Shown here piece after piece: positions 16,551 through 26,969 of a DNA stretch of 64,000 bases. Position numbers and translations under genes: made by a program. The stretch is from positions 1 through 64,000 of IMG/VR virus record IMGVR_UViG_3300023184_000045. One strand, 5' to 3'. Position 1 is the stretch's first letter; each line of letters opens with the position of its first letter. Under the pieces are notes generated by a model. The model did no database searches, was not told where the DNA came from, and saw only the letters and a program-made list of their open reading frames with translations. The DNA is from a virus.

Positions 16551-17386
16551 GATCCGTTTGGAGCATTGGTGCTGGCTGTTAAACCAATGATACCAATTTC
16601 ATTGCCCAGTAACAGTCCGTGCGGTACGCTACATGTAACAGTAACCACTGTACCACTGTAGGTCACTGTGCTAAGACTGATGCTGGCGCCAGTAAATACA
16701 TATCCTTGATAGATGTTGGTGGTATTGGCGTTGTTAATTGATCCAGTAGTGCCCGGATAGGCAATTCTGGCCGTATAGGTAAAGTTACTACCGCTGCTGG
16801 TTTCAATCATGAACAAGCCATCTGCACCGGCCCAGGTAGTATCTTGTATGAATACTGGAGTACCAACACCGGGGTTAGCGGTTGAGGTTACTGTAACAGT
16901 ACGACTCAAGTTGACAGCACTGACGTCACTGTATACCAGTGGGTTGTAGGTGTTGTAGTAGGCAAATGGACGATTGTTAATCAGTGCTATACTTTCCCAT
17001 TTGGTAGTCTGTGTACTATATTCAAAGTCAGTATCAATAAGTGCCTGTGGGCTACTGGTACGCAATTTATTAACCGGATCCATTAAAATTTCCATTGGTT
17101 GGAAAGTTTCGTTGGATTCCTCAACCAAGATAGCAATCTTATCAGTACTTTGCATAACACTGGTGGTGTCATACTTCAATACAATACTGGTAGTCGGTAC
17201 GTTATTAGTTATTATGCTAACAAAACTTACCAATGTATAAGTAGGGTCACTGAAGTTGAACAACACAGTATTTCTGGTGGTGTTAGTGATCAAAAGCAGT
17301 TGCTCTTGACGCAGGTAACGGTTGATCACGATAGTCTTGGTAGACGGGGTGAACGTGTAATATTCTGGTGTTATATGTTTTGCCAT
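16502..17386 (-). CDS. virion structural protein, N-terminal part of a frameshifted gene
   Basis: 294 aa. The N-terminus (MAKHITPEYYTFTPSTKTIV, then QEQLLLITNTTRNTVLFNF) and the segment DPVNKLRTSSPQALIDTDFE followed by TTKWESIAL are hallmarks of a large T4-like cyanophage/pelagiphage virion protein. The last 12 residues (PQLLARRCLPTT) are unlike anything expected; the preceding APNGSWTV would naturally continue with the TVTSPTVFTYNV of the overlapping frame. One extra base after the GTG codon near 16541 would join the frames into about 1,020 aa. The ATG at 17386 follows GGAGATTAA, where the stop of the upstream gene overlaps the ribosome-binding site, indicating translational coupling. Confidence 0.85.
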   Translation of the reverse strand: MAKHITPEYYTFTPSTKTIVINRYLRQEQLLLITNTTRNTVLFNFSDPTYTLVSFVSIITNNVPTTSIVLKYDTTSVMQSTDKIAILVEESNETFQPMEILMDPVNKLRTSSPQALIDTDFEYSTQTTKWESIALINNRPFAYYNTYNPLVYSDVSAVNLSRTVTVTSTANPGVGTPVFIQDTTWAGADGLFMIETSSGSNFTYTARIAYPGTTGSINNANTTNIYQGYVFTGASISLSTVTYSGTVVTVTCSVPHGLLLGNEIGIIGLTASTNAPNGSWTVPQLLARRCLPTT

Positions 17387-17392
17387 TTTTGT

Positions 17393-17779
17393 TTAATCTC
17401 CAAATGCTATCGGGTTAACTGAGTAACTTGCAGTTCTGCGCTGTACGTATGTGCCAAGGGTGACTATAGTAACCATGGCGCGGTCGCCCAATTCTGGCGG
17501 GTTGTAAATAATAAGGTTGCCATTTGTTACTCGGTAATCTCCGTTTATATCGTATTCTACGCTCCAAGGCAGTGTGCGCTCTGCTATATAAGGACGTAAA
17601 ATTTGTCCATTTATGCTCACTTGTACTTGTCTTGAATCTGTTACTGTATTTATGGACACTTCATCGACGCTCAAGGGAAAGATTTGAGTGCTGCTATTAA
17701 AATAAACGCTAATGTCATCGCATACCGCTGGTAGCGTATACGTCGCTTGTAAATCAGTCAGTACCCTGGTTAGTGCCAT
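17393..17779 (-). CDS. 128-aa phage structural protein
   Basis: Small beta-rich protein (MALTRVLTDLQATYTLPAV). The central VQVSINGQILRP..VEYDINGDYRVTNGNL..PP.LGDRAMV has the 'VxVNGxxxxPxxDY' pattern of repeated phage fibre modules, also seen near the C-terminus of the 3,035-aa protein. It is encoded between the 3,047-aa adhesin and the split virion protein, with its stop inside the ribosome-binding site of the latter. A GATAAATA late-promoter match lies 20 bases upstream. Function beyond virion structure is unknown. Confidence 0.8.
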   Translation of the reverse strand: MALTRVLTDLQATYTLPAVCDDISVYFNSSTQIFPLSVDEVSINTVTDSRQVQVSINGQILRPYIAERTLPWSVEYDINGDYRVTNGNLIIYNPPELGDRAMVTIVTLGTYVQRRTASYSVNPIAFGD

Positions 17780-17798
17780 TTTTGTTCCAATGTTAGTG

Positions 17799-17806
17799 TA
17801 TTTATC
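17799..17806 (-). promoter_or_regulatory. T4-type late promoter core GATAAATA
   Basis: The minus strand reads GATAAATA (7/8 to the T4 core, invariant ATAAATA kept), overlapping the TGA stop of the 3,047-aa gene and 20 bases upstream of the ATG at 17779. It would start a transcript for the cyanophage-like block. Confidence 0.5.
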
Positions 17807-20800
17807 AAGAAACTATCTTGCTAGGAGGAGTAAATGCACTGGTGTATCTGGCCACACTCTTGGTCACACGTAAATCATCAATGTAACCGTTAAAATAGTT
17901 GGATATTGTTGCACCGCCGCTGTAGCCGGCTCCGATATTCACTATGCTTGCACTTATATATGCGGTAGTATCAGCCCATGGGGTTCCGGCTACTACACCA
18001 TTTATATACATGGTAGTGGTATTAACATAACGAACTAGAGCAATATGATACCATGTATTAATAGCAATTGCGCTGGCTGCACTGGTAATCCTGTCTGCTG
18101 TACTGACATAATATCTAACAGTTCCGTCACTGCTTAAATAGATAAGATGATACGCCCCGTTAGTTGATGCCGGTCTGGTGTCAAATAACTGTGCAGTTGT
18201 ACCCGGTAGTGCTGCGGCACGCATCCAAAATTCGATAGTAAAATCGGCTGAAGCACCAAAAATAAACTTGATGTCTGAATATGGAGAAAACACCGTTAGA
18301 TAATTAGTAGTTCCATTAAAATAAACAGATCCTGTGCCATACTTGTAAACGGAATTAACTACCTGCACTGCACCTGCTACACTCCTAATCAGACTTCTTG
18401 ATGTTGAATCATTGATAGCAGAATTTATTGTACTACCAAGTAATAAAGAAGTACCTTTTATTGCAGTTAACAGCCCAGTTGGCGGCGTAAATGCACTAGT
18501 GTACAGTGCAATTCCGTTAACTAGTCGAATATTGCTAATTGTGCCACTAAGGAATAGTGTATTACTGCCAGTTTGACGACCAATGCTGCCACCAGTGGTA
18601 GTTCCGGCAACGCCAAGACCGTCGGCTATTGTGCCCTGAGCATAGACTGCTCCGTTAACATATATTGTTGTCTGGTTTGTACCGGTTCCAGCTCTAACCA
18701 CTGCAACGTGATAAAGTTGACTTGGTAGCAATGCCGTGGTCCCAGTTATATAAAAAGTAGTACTAACGCCAGTGGCATAACCAAATTGTAAAAGTCCGGT
18801 TGCACTAAATCCCAGCTGCCATTGCCCAGTCTGGAACGCTGCCGCGATACCAATAAAGTTGTCAACTAACTTGGGTTGTGCTGTTAATGCACCAAGAGAG
18901 TTAAACCAGCATTCTAATGTAAAATTGGCTGTCCCTATTATCAATGAGTTAGCTGGTAAGGTCAAGTAATCTGTAGTACCATTAAATGCCAGGGCTCCAC
19001 CATACGTTGAATTTGACCAACTGCCAGCAGGAGGATATGGTGAAAAGTTTTCAAGACTAGGAAGGCCAGTTCTGGTTAATGTTCTAGCGTAAACTGATCT
19101 GTCAACTGCATAGCTATCTTTAAATAGTAACAAACTAGTACCAGCCGCAAACGGACTTGCTGTTGATACAGTAGCTGCGTTATTAGTTATAGTGTAGGCA
19201 TTGATGCTGGCATCTGCAATATTGGCAGACTGAGCGGCCAACAAATTAGTAATGCCAGTGCCAAACGGATTAACCAGTGGTGTAACAACCGGTAGTCCGT
19301 TGCCAGGCGATAAAGTAAAAGCATAAGGCCCAGCGTCAATTGGAGTACTAGATCTTGCTACAAACAAATTAGTATAACCAAACGGAACGGTAATACCACC
19401 ACTGGTGTACACAGGATTACCAGTGGTGGTTATTTCAACAGCATTAGTACTATTATCAATTGCTGCGTCCGATTGTGCGGTTAAAAATACAGTATTAGCA
19501 ACAGCAGTCAAGGATGTTGTTGACGGTAGGAAATTAACGGTTGTATATAATGCAGTACCACTTAGAATTCTAAGATTGCTTATATAACCAACAAACGGCC
19601 ACGGATTAGAATCTGCGTATCTACTACCCAATCGAACAGTATCAGACAAGTTAGAAAATGTAGCTGCCAATGAGCTGATAAACGTACCATTGACAAAGGC
19701 AAATAGTCTATTAGATCGCATTGTTAGTGCAATATGAGCCCAGGTGCTAGTTGGCAATGTCCATGGTATAAAATTCAGGCCTGCGCTGTTTGCATTAGCA
19801 ATCCCAGCGCCGTCGCGTGCCAGTATAAACCCTGGTGTGGTTTGAGTTGTGCTAGTTACAATACCTGCCAGACTGTTGGATGTAGGGCCAATCCATACCC
19901 AACACTCAATGGTAAAATCGCCAGTACCTATTATGAAGTTATTACTAGTAGCAGTTAGGTAACTGCTATCATTCAAGTATACGCTGTAAGGAGTAGTAGA
20001 TTGAGTTATAGCCGTTAGTCCGCTAGTAGGAACCACAAAACTAATCGATCGATATAGTGCTGCACTTTTTGTTATTCGAAGATTTGTCAAATAACCTACC
20101 CACGACGATGTAGTTGTTGCACTCCGTGATCCAATTACAGTTGACCCAGCGGAATAGTCAGCAGTGTCAGTGGCACTTGCACCAGCTTGACCATTGATGT
20201 ATACGGTTGTTGCACTGCTAGATCTTACCACAGCCACATGCGCCCATGTATTAATTGCTATAGTAGTAGGAGTGGTAATTAATAGTGTGTTGTTAACCGA
20301 GTAAAATATCACGGTGCCAGTGCTGTTATTAACACCAATTTGATATGTGCCAGCACCTACTCCAGTTCCAACAAAATAAGTTGGCCCAGTGGTTGTAGTA
20401 TAATATACCCATGCTTCAATGGTGAAATCGCCTGTTCCTAAACGCAATGCTACATTGTCAGGTGTAGTCAGATACGATCCTGCCGACGAAAGGACCGACA
20501 CTGGATATTCTGCGTTGTATGCAACAGGGCCGCCGTCATTGGTTAAAGTTAAATTGTAGCCGCCCGAGTCGGTTATATATCCTGCAGACCCTGTTACATT
20601 TAATAACAACGATGTATAACTTGCGGCCGGTATTGCCCGAGTATTGATCCCTCCAATGGGATTTGCTATTTGCGTTGATCTTAGTATATAATTTGGTGTA
20701 GTAAAACTAGCACCGGAGTATACGGCAAGCCCCTTGACTACCCTTAAATTAAACACATAGCCAGTGAATGCAGAATTTGCATTGCCTGATTGATCATCAC

Positions 20801-23800
20801 CAATGGTAATAAAAAGATTATTGCCAATGGTACCCAATTGATTAGCAGTTCCTGTGTTATTTAAAACACCGTTATAATACCATCTTGGTATAGTTGATTC
20901 TACTACCACAGCAACGTGTGTCCATTGATTCAGTGATATTGCCGACCCTGCATAAAATTGAACACCACCATTGGTACCATAGAATCCCATGTAATTGGGT
21001 GTTGCTGGATAAGTGGCGCTACCAAACAATCCAAATATCCAGTCTGCACTAGAGCCTGAGAAATGCCCGCCAATTATTTGTCCAAGGTTACTAGGACTTA
21101 CAGTTGGATATATCCAACATTCTACCGTGAAATCCCCTGTTCCAAATGCAAATATTGCATTTGGAGAGGTTGAAAGTTTAGTTCCAGCTGCGCCATTAAA
21201 ATATAAACTACCTGTGTCTGGGAAGACATCTACAATTTTAATAAAGTTAAGACTATAATTAGTTGGAACAGTAGAAATTGCTGCGGTTGCAGGAGTAAAG
21301 TTTGCTGTGTACAAGGCCTGACCATTTGTCACACGCAAATTAGATATATGCCCAGTGAATTTGCCAGCGCCCTGACCACCAATAACAGCAGTAGTAGCAA
21401 TGGTTCCCCATGTTCCAGTTTGTGCTATGCTACCAACTCTATTACCTGCTAAGTATATAGTTACTGTGTTTGAACTATTTACAAATGCCAGGTGTGTCCA
21501 AGTGCTCAAACTTGGTGTTGTTGCTATTACAGTTTGATAACTAAGTCCATTCCTTGCTGCTACAATATAACCAGTACTGGTAATACCCCAAGTTTGATAG
21601 CTGGTAACACCTGCATTACCAGTAATAATATTTCTAGAAGTTGCATACGTGATACCAGTAGCAGCAGTAGTCAGATACACCCAAGCTTCAACCGTATAAT
21701 CACTAGTCAATGTTGGTATCGCTGTTGACGAATAAACAAGTAAATTTGCTGTAGTACCATTGAACAATACGCTATATGTACCAGTACCTGCTACGGTGGT
21801 TAACTGTGTAATTGGTTGAACAGTTGTTTGTATACCTTTATCAATTTGCAAGTTAGATATGTATCCCGAGAAGTATGCAGTACCAGCCGGGTTTCTACCA
21901 ATGTTTAATGTATTAGTCGGTGCTGCGGTTGTATAGGCAAACGATGTATTGCTACTTGATCCTGAGCTGACATTATTAATATAAAAACCAATAGTTTTTG
22001 TACTGGCAGTAAAAGTAATTGCTATATAATTCCATTGGTTCAATTGCACCACTGGGTTAGAATTAAATGCTGGGTTAGTAAGCGTGCTGCCAGTGGCATT
22101 AAAAAATACCACAGATACACTGCTAGTCAAACCGCCATAGGTTGTATTGTTAAGTTCGATGCTCATTCCAGTTTGCCCAGCCACATTGGTAGTGGCCAGC
22201 GGAACCATTAGTGATGAGCTTCTTGGATACACCCAAAATCTCACAGTCCAATCTTCAATGCCGTTATGTAAAAATGCCCACTCAACGGCTGTACTGACTG
22301 TGTAGTAGTCTGCGGATCCATTGAATTGATAACTCCAACCAGTTAAGAATGAGTTGGTTGACCCTTGTGTTGTAGTACTTGCTCTGGTGACTAAAAAGTT
22401 ATTGAAACTAGTGTCTGAGAAGAAATTGTTGTTGTTTGATACATTGTATTGGCTAGTCAATAGGCTAGTACCAGCGTAGGAACCAAATGGGTTGTTTACA
22501 CTAACACCAGTTACACCATTGTTGGTAATAACAATACTATTCCCGCTGGTGTCCACAATGGTTCTGGACTGAGCTATCAATAAACCAGAACCGCCGACAA
22601 TAGCCCACGACGGAACACCATTTTGATCAGCTGTCTGCGACGATGTCAGTGCTGTGGTAGAGGGCGTAAAGTTAGCGGTGTAAACGGCTACACCTTTGAC
22701 CAATCGCATGTTGCTAATATAACCAGGAAAGTAATAAGTAACACCGCCGCCGTCGAGTGCAAAACCCACTGACAACAATGCAGTCGAAGCTGTAATGCTA
22801 GCAGGAGCCGCAACAGAACTAACCAGCGATCCATTAATATAAACATTGGCATTTGCAGTTGATTTGACCCAGGCCACATGATACCAAGTATTAGAACTAA
22901 TTGCACCGGCTGGCGACGATTGAGATAAATTACCATTCCAATCTACACGCAAGTTGCCATTCATTGTGCGCATCAAGAATGCTCTACCACCTGCTGCGGT
23001 CCACATGCTGACCACAGTGGCATTAGGACGAAAAGTAGTATCTGTTACATACATCCATGTTTCAACAGTAAAGTCGGCTGCGCCAAATGCATAATTAGCA
23101 CTATTTGGTGCAGTTAAGTATTGATTAACACCATTTAAGTATACACTATAATTCTTTACTGTTGGTTGTGTAACAGCTGAGATATTAGTACCAGATTCTT
23201 GCGTTGATGTTAAAGCTGTTGTAGCTGGAGTAAAATTACCAGTGTAGACCGCAGTGCCTAATACCTTACGGAAGTTACTGATATAACCAGTCCAATACAG
23301 GCCTGGTGTAGTGCCTGCTCCGCTGCCAATGGATAGTGGTGCCACATTAGTATGTACATTCCCTGTAACTGTTGTAGTACCTCCTAAATTACCGTTAACC
23401 CAGACCGACCACACATTACCTACTCTAGTAGCAGCTACATGATTCCATGCGCTGGCTTGAATAGATATAACCGAAGTAATACTAACTCCCCAAACAAGAC
23501 CATTCACACTTGCATTAAATACCGGTGCCAGTGTGCTTGAAAATCCCAGCTGGTAACCAGAAAATACTGCTGTTGTTCCACGTTTGGCAACTACTGTTCC
23601 AGTAGGAGCAGTGAGTGCAGTCCATATCCATGCTTCTACGGTAAAATCTAATACACCAACATTAAACTCTGGTGCATCTGCAATGGTAAAATAATCTGTA
23701 GTACCATTGAAATAAGTTGAACCTAACAATGCATCGGTGCCAGACAACGTGCTAGGGCTAGGAAATGCCACTGCGGCTTGAGTAGGTCTAATACTGGCAT

Positions 23801-26800
23801 AGGTATTTGTTAATGCAAAATTGTTCGGAGAGTTGTCAACAAATGTACTATTCTGTAATGTTAATATACTAGTTTGTCCAGCTTCAATTGCTGCTGACGG
23901 TATTCCATTTACGTTAATATCTTGTGTAACTGTTAACGGAACTGTTGATGGTGTAAAGTTGCCAGTGGTAATCACCAGTGTACCTTTTACCATGCGAATA
24001 TTTGTAATGGATCCAACAAATTGCCTACTAGGCCCATTGATCCACGCACCTATATAAGTTTGAAAACTTGAAGACCAATTAACGGATACCGTTGACACTG
24101 CCACTGATCCTATTAGGCCGGCATTTCTATACAGATACATAGTTGTACCTGTACGTATAAGTCGATAATAATACCAATTATTTGCCGCTATGACGCCCGC
24201 AGATTCTGTGATAGTGTACGCAGTAACTCCAGAGTATACAGTTGCAGTCATTGCAGCATTGTTCATTTCCAATACAATACCTTCATCTGCATTGGTAGTA
24301 ATTGTACTGTTTGAAATAGAAAACACACGTTGCAATCCGGTTACGCCGCCAGGATATATCCATAAATCTACTGCAAAGTTGCCGCTGCCAACTTGGAATG
24401 CTGCATTGTTTGCTACCTGTAGATACTGTATAACTTGACTTTGGTCAGTGGTTAATGTGTTAGGAAAACTTCTACCCGGGCCCCATATTATACGAACGGC
24501 GCCGCGGCCACCTTGTCCTGCCAACAGTGTTGGATGGTCACCCGGCTTATAGCCGAAGTTATATCCGCCTCCACCGCCGCCAAAATCCCCGCCAGGTGTT
24601 AATCCTATAGGCGAAGCTCGCAATCCTGTAAGTTCTATACCTGTATAAGGCCAACTATCGCTACCACCACTGTCACCGGTGCCAAATGGTGTTGCCAACC
24701 TATAGATGGCGCCATTGTTGGTTATTGTGTTTGGTGTTGTACTTGAATCGGTTATGTATGCTGCACTGTTTGCAGACAACAATAATAACGATGTTGCACT
24801 TGAACTTGCAATTGGCTGAATGTTAAGTATTGGGTTACCAGTCTGTGTTACAGTCAGTGGTGCAGTAGGTGGTGTGAAGTTACCTGTGTAGACTGCAACA
24901 CCTTTGACTATACGTAAATTAGTTACATAACCATTTTGATATATACTATTATATACACCCATATTGAGAGGGAGTGCAGCACTAGACTGCGGGGTTCCAC
25001 TAATTGCTGTTAGAGTTTGTGCTACTCCGTTTACAAATATTCTAATTCCGCCCGAGGTCTTGGTCATTGCAATGTGAGACCATGCACTAAGAGCTACTGT
25101 ATTTGTAGAAAGCACAGAATTTTGCGTACCATTAAAATAATAAAAACGAATTTGCCCAGTGGCACTACCAATGCCAAATGACCAATAATTAGTCGAAACA
25201 TTATAACCCATATTACCAACAACAGTTGGTCCATTTACGCTGGCGCTAGAATACCAATTGGCATACGACAATGGATATATCCAACATTCTAAAGTATAGT
25301 CAGTGGTCCACCAATCAAATAATGCTGTTGAATATGGTGTTGTTAGATAATTAGAATTATTAAAAAACAGTGCGCCACCCGGTGCGTATTCTGCTGACCC
25401 GCCGGCAGTAAATCCACCTGGATTACTTGAGGCAATTCCACTTGTTCCTTGCCCTAGTACTCCGGTGCCGCCGCCGCCCGATCCTACTATAGTACCATTA
25501 CCAATGCCACCGGCACCGGCGCCGCCAGACCCGGCACTAGCAGGGTCGATTGAGTACGACGAAACACCAAGGCCGCCAGCACCAACATATCCGCCTGCGC
25601 CTCCGCCCCCACCGCTATTAAAGGTAGGGTATATTGTGGCACCTGCGCCGCCTACTCCGCCACCGTCGCCAGCATAAGCACCACCTGCACCACCTGCATT
25701 ATTAATGGCGCCGCCGCCGCCGCCCCCGAACACGGTTGATGAATTTATAAAATAACTAGAGCCGCCAGCGGATGCAGGCACGTTGGTACCTAAATCTTGG
25801 CCACCAACTCCAGCTACAACTGTATAACTTTGTCCGGGCGTTACAGAAATGTTGTTTTTCCATCCCAGGCCACCTCCACCGCCGCCAGTGGCGCCCAGAT
25901 AGGCACTCCCCGACCACCCCTGATTTCCGCCACCACCTGCGCCAATGGCTACAACTGATACACTAGTAACACCAGGTGGGCATACCCAATTGGCATTACT
26001 TGTAAATAACTGTTGATAAACCAAATTAGCAGTTACTAAACTACCACCAGTGTCCAATGGTGTTAATGCGCTATAGGCAATTGGATAAGTTGCAGAGTTT
26101 AATACTGTAAATGCATTTGCACTAGAGTCTGTAATGTAAGTTGTGTCTGATGCTACATTTAACAATAAGGATGTACCAGCAACGTTTGCAGTTAGTGTAG
26201 TTGGCACCGATCCTCCATATAGTACAACGCCGTTGACAAATCTAAAGTTGTGTATATATCCAGTAAAATATTGGCCAATACTACTATTTCCGATAGTTAA
26301 CACGTTATCTGTAAAGTTATTTGTATTGGTTGTACTATTTGTTAGTGTTCCATTTAGCCAACAAGCGTGTACATTTGCGCGGCGGGTATATGCAACGTGC
26401 ATCCATGTATTGGTTGGAATGGTTCCCGCAAAGCCTCCATTTATAGCAGAACCATTATAATTTCGTACGCCTATACCATTGGTGTTGCTAATATACCAAT
26501 GCCATCCAGCATTACTATTACCAATTGTAGTACTAGCAATTGTTTCTGTTGCCCCACCGGGTACCGTAATATATACCCAACATTCTGCTGTAAAATCTCC
26601 TACTCCTGTAGCAAAAGCAGCAGAGTTTGCGGTAGTTACTATTTGGGCAGCACCATTAAAATAGACTGGGTAGTTAAGGCCAGATGTTGGAAAGAATGGA
26701 TTGTTTAAATCTGGACGGGCAGATCCAGCCGTAACAACTGCTAATGCATTTGAACTAGCATCTGCATTATATGGGGGTGCCAAAGTGTCGGCTTGTATTT

Positions 26801-26948
26801 CTAATATAACACTTTTTCTATAAGGATCATTTGTGGTCCATACATCAGTCCCAGTGTATTTGGCAGTGTCGGCCGTAGACCAAACTCCGCCATCTGCTGG
26901 ATATATTGTAGTTGATGTTATTAACCCACCTGGGAATTTTTTTGCCAT
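17805..26948 (-). CDS. 3,047-aa giant adhesin with twelve LamG domains
   Basis: N-terminus MAKKFPGGLITSTT matches the start of the 329-aa neighbour (RYPGGIIS), suggesting a common anchoring module. Twelve LamG domains are recognisable by their core strand, near residues 119, 552, 856, 1103, 1293, 1569, 1753, 1941, 2176, 2348, 2678 and 2904 (for example FTVEAWIW, FTVECWIYP, FTIEFWM), each followed by xxYxxGYIxNLRxxxGxAxYT. A Gly-rich domain (~310-520, opening CPPGVTSVSVVAIG) is interrupted by LamG 2 and resumes at ~783-825, ending GGRGAVRIIWGPG. LamG domains are calcium-dependent ligand-binding jelly rolls; in phages they occur in fibres and decoration proteins. ATG start with only a weak GGA upstream. 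No membrane segment. Host-surface or glycan binding is inferred. Confidence 0.92.
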   Translation of the reverse strand: MAKKFPGGLITSTTIYPADGGVWSTADTAKYTGTDVWTTNDPYRKSVILEIQADTLAPPYNADASSNALAVVTAGSARPDLNNPFFPTSGLNYPVYFNGAAQIVTTANSAAFATGVGDFTAECWVYITVPGGATETIASTTIGNSNAGWHWYISNTNGIGVRNYNGSAINGGFAGTIPTNTWMHVAYTRRANVHACWLNGTLTNSTTNTNNFTDNVLTIGNSSIGQYFTGYIHNFRFVNGVVLYGGSVPTTLTANVAGTSLLLNVASDTTYITDSSANAFTVLNSATYPIAYSALTPLDTGGSLVTANLVYQQLFTSNANWVCPPGVTSVSVVAIGAGGGGNQGWSGSAYLGATGGGGGGLGWKNNISVTPGQSYTVVAGVGGQDLGTNVPASAGGSSYFINSSTVFGGGGGGAINNAGGAGGAYAGDGGGVGGAGATIYPTFNSGGGGGAGGYVGAGGLGVSSYSIDPASAGSGGAGAGGIGNGTIVGSGGGGTGVLGQGTSGIASSNPGGFTAGGSAEYAPGGALFFNNSNYLTTPYSTALFDWWTTDYTLECWIYPLSYANWYSSASVNGPTVVGNMGYNVSTNYWSFGIGSATGQIRFYYFNGTQNSVLSTNTVALSAWSHIAMTKTSGGIRIFVNGVAQTLTAISGTPQSSAALPLNMGVYNSIYQNGYVTNLRIVKGVAVYTGNFTPPTAPLTVTQTGNPILNIQPIASSSATSLLLLSANSAAYITDSSTTPNTITNNGAIYRLATPFGTGDSGGSDSWPYTGIELTGLRASPIGLTPGGDFGGGGGGYNFGYKPGDHPTLLAGQGGRGAVRIIWGPGRSFPNTLTTDQSQVIQYLQVANNAAFQVGSGNFAVDLWIYPGGVTGLQRVFSISNSTITTNADEGIVLEMNNAAMTATVYSGVTAYTITESAGVIAANNWYYYRLIRTGTTMYLYRNAGLIGSVAVSTVSVNWSSSFQTYIGAWINGPSRQFVGSITNIRMVKGTLVITTGNFTPSTVPLTVTQDINVNGIPSAAIEAGQTSILTLQNSTFVDNSPNNFALTNTYASIRPTQAAVAFPSPSTLSGTDALLGSTYFNGTTDYFTIADAPEFNVGVLDFTVEAWIWTALTAPTGTVVAKRGTTAVFSGYQLGFSSTLAPVFNASVNGLVWGVSITSVISIQASAWNHVAATRVGNVWSVWVNGNLGGTTTVTGNVHTNVAPLSIGSGAGTTPGLYWTGYISNFRKVLGTAVYTGNFTPATTALTSTQESGTNISAVTQPTVKNYSVYLNGVNQYLTAPNSANYAFGAADFTVETWMYVTDTTFRPNATVVSMWTAAGGRAFLMRTMNGNLRVDWNGNLSQSSPAGAISSNTWYHVAWVKSTANANVYINGSLVSSVAAPASITASTALLSVGFALDGGGVTYYFPGYISNMRLVKGVAVYTANFTPSTTALTSSQTADQNGVPSWAIVGGSGLLIAQSRTIVDTSGNSIVITNNGVTGVSVNNPFGSYAGTSLLTSQYNVSNNNNFFSDTSFNNFLVTRASTTTQGSTNSFLTGWSYQFNGSADYYTVSTAVEWAFLHNGIEDWTVRFWVYPRSSSLMVPLATTNVAGQTGMSIELNNTTYGGLTSSVSVVFFNATGSTLTNPAFNSNPVVQLNQWNYIAITFTASTKTIGFYINNVSSGSSSNTSFAYTTAAPTNTLNIGRNPAGTAYFSGYISNLQIDKGIQTTVQPITQLTTVAGTGTYSVLFNGTTANLLVYSSTAIPTLTSDYTVEAWVYLTTAATGITYATSRNIITGNAGVTSYQTWGITSTGYIVAARNGLSYQTVIATTPSLSTWTHLAFVNSSNTVTIYLAGNRVGSIAQTGTWGTIATTAVIGGQGAGKFTGHISNLRVTNGQALYTANFTPATAAISTVPTNYSLNFIKIVDVFPDTGSLYFNGAAGTKLSTSPNAIFAFGTGDFTVECWIYPTVSPSNLGQIIGGHFSGSSADWIFGLFGSATYPATPNYMGFYGTNGGVQFYAGSAISLNQWTHVAVVVESTIPRWYYNGVLNNTGTANQLGTIGNNLFITIGDDQSGNANSAFTGYVFNLRVVKGLAVYSGASFTTPNYILRSTQIANPIGGINTRAIPAASYTSLLLNVTGSAGYITDSGGYNLTLTNDGGPVAYNAEYPVSVLSSAGSYLTTPDNVALRLGTGDFTIEAWVYYTTTTGPTYFVGTGVGAGTYQIGVNNSTGTVIFYSVNNTLLITTPTTIAINTWAHVAVVRSSSATTVYINGQAGASATDTADYSAGSTVIGSRSATTTSSWVGYLTNLRITKSAALYRSISFVVPTSGLTAITQSTTPYSVYLNDSSYLTATSNNFIIGTGDFTIECWVWIGPTSNSLAGIVTSTTQTTPGFILARDGAGIANANSAGLNFIPWTLPTSTWAHIALTMRSNRLFAFVNGTFISSLAATFSNLSDTVRLGSRYADSNPWPFVGYISNLRILSGTALYTTVNFLPSTTSLTAVANTVFLTAQSDAAIDNSTNAVEITTTGNPVYTSGGITVPFGYTNLFVARSSTPIDAGPYAFTLSPGNGLPVVTPLVNPFGTGITNLLAAQSANIADASINAYTITNNAATVSTASPFAAGTSLLLFKDSYAVDRSVYARTLTRTGLPSLENFSPYPPAGSWSNSTYGGALAFNGTTDYLTLPANSLIIGTANFTLECWFNSLGALTAQPKLVDNFIGIAAAFQTGQWQLGFSATGLLQFGYATGVSTTFYITGTTALLPSQLYHVAVVRAGTGTNQTTIYVNGAVYAQGTIADGLGVAGTTTGGSIGRQTGSNTLFLSGTISNIRLVNGIALYTSAFTPPTGLLTAIKGTSLLLGSTINSAINDSTSRSLIRSVAGAVQVVNSVYKYGTGSVYFNGTTNYLTVFSPYSDIKFIFGASADFTIEFWMRAAALPGTTAQLFDTRPASTNGAYHLIYLSSDGTVRYYVSTADRITSAASAIAINTWYHIALVRYVNTTTMYINGVVAGTPWADTTAYISASIVNIGAGYSGGATISNYFNGYIDDLRVTKSVARYTSAFTPPSKIVS

Positions 26949-26969
26949 TATTGATCCGTTTTACCCGAC

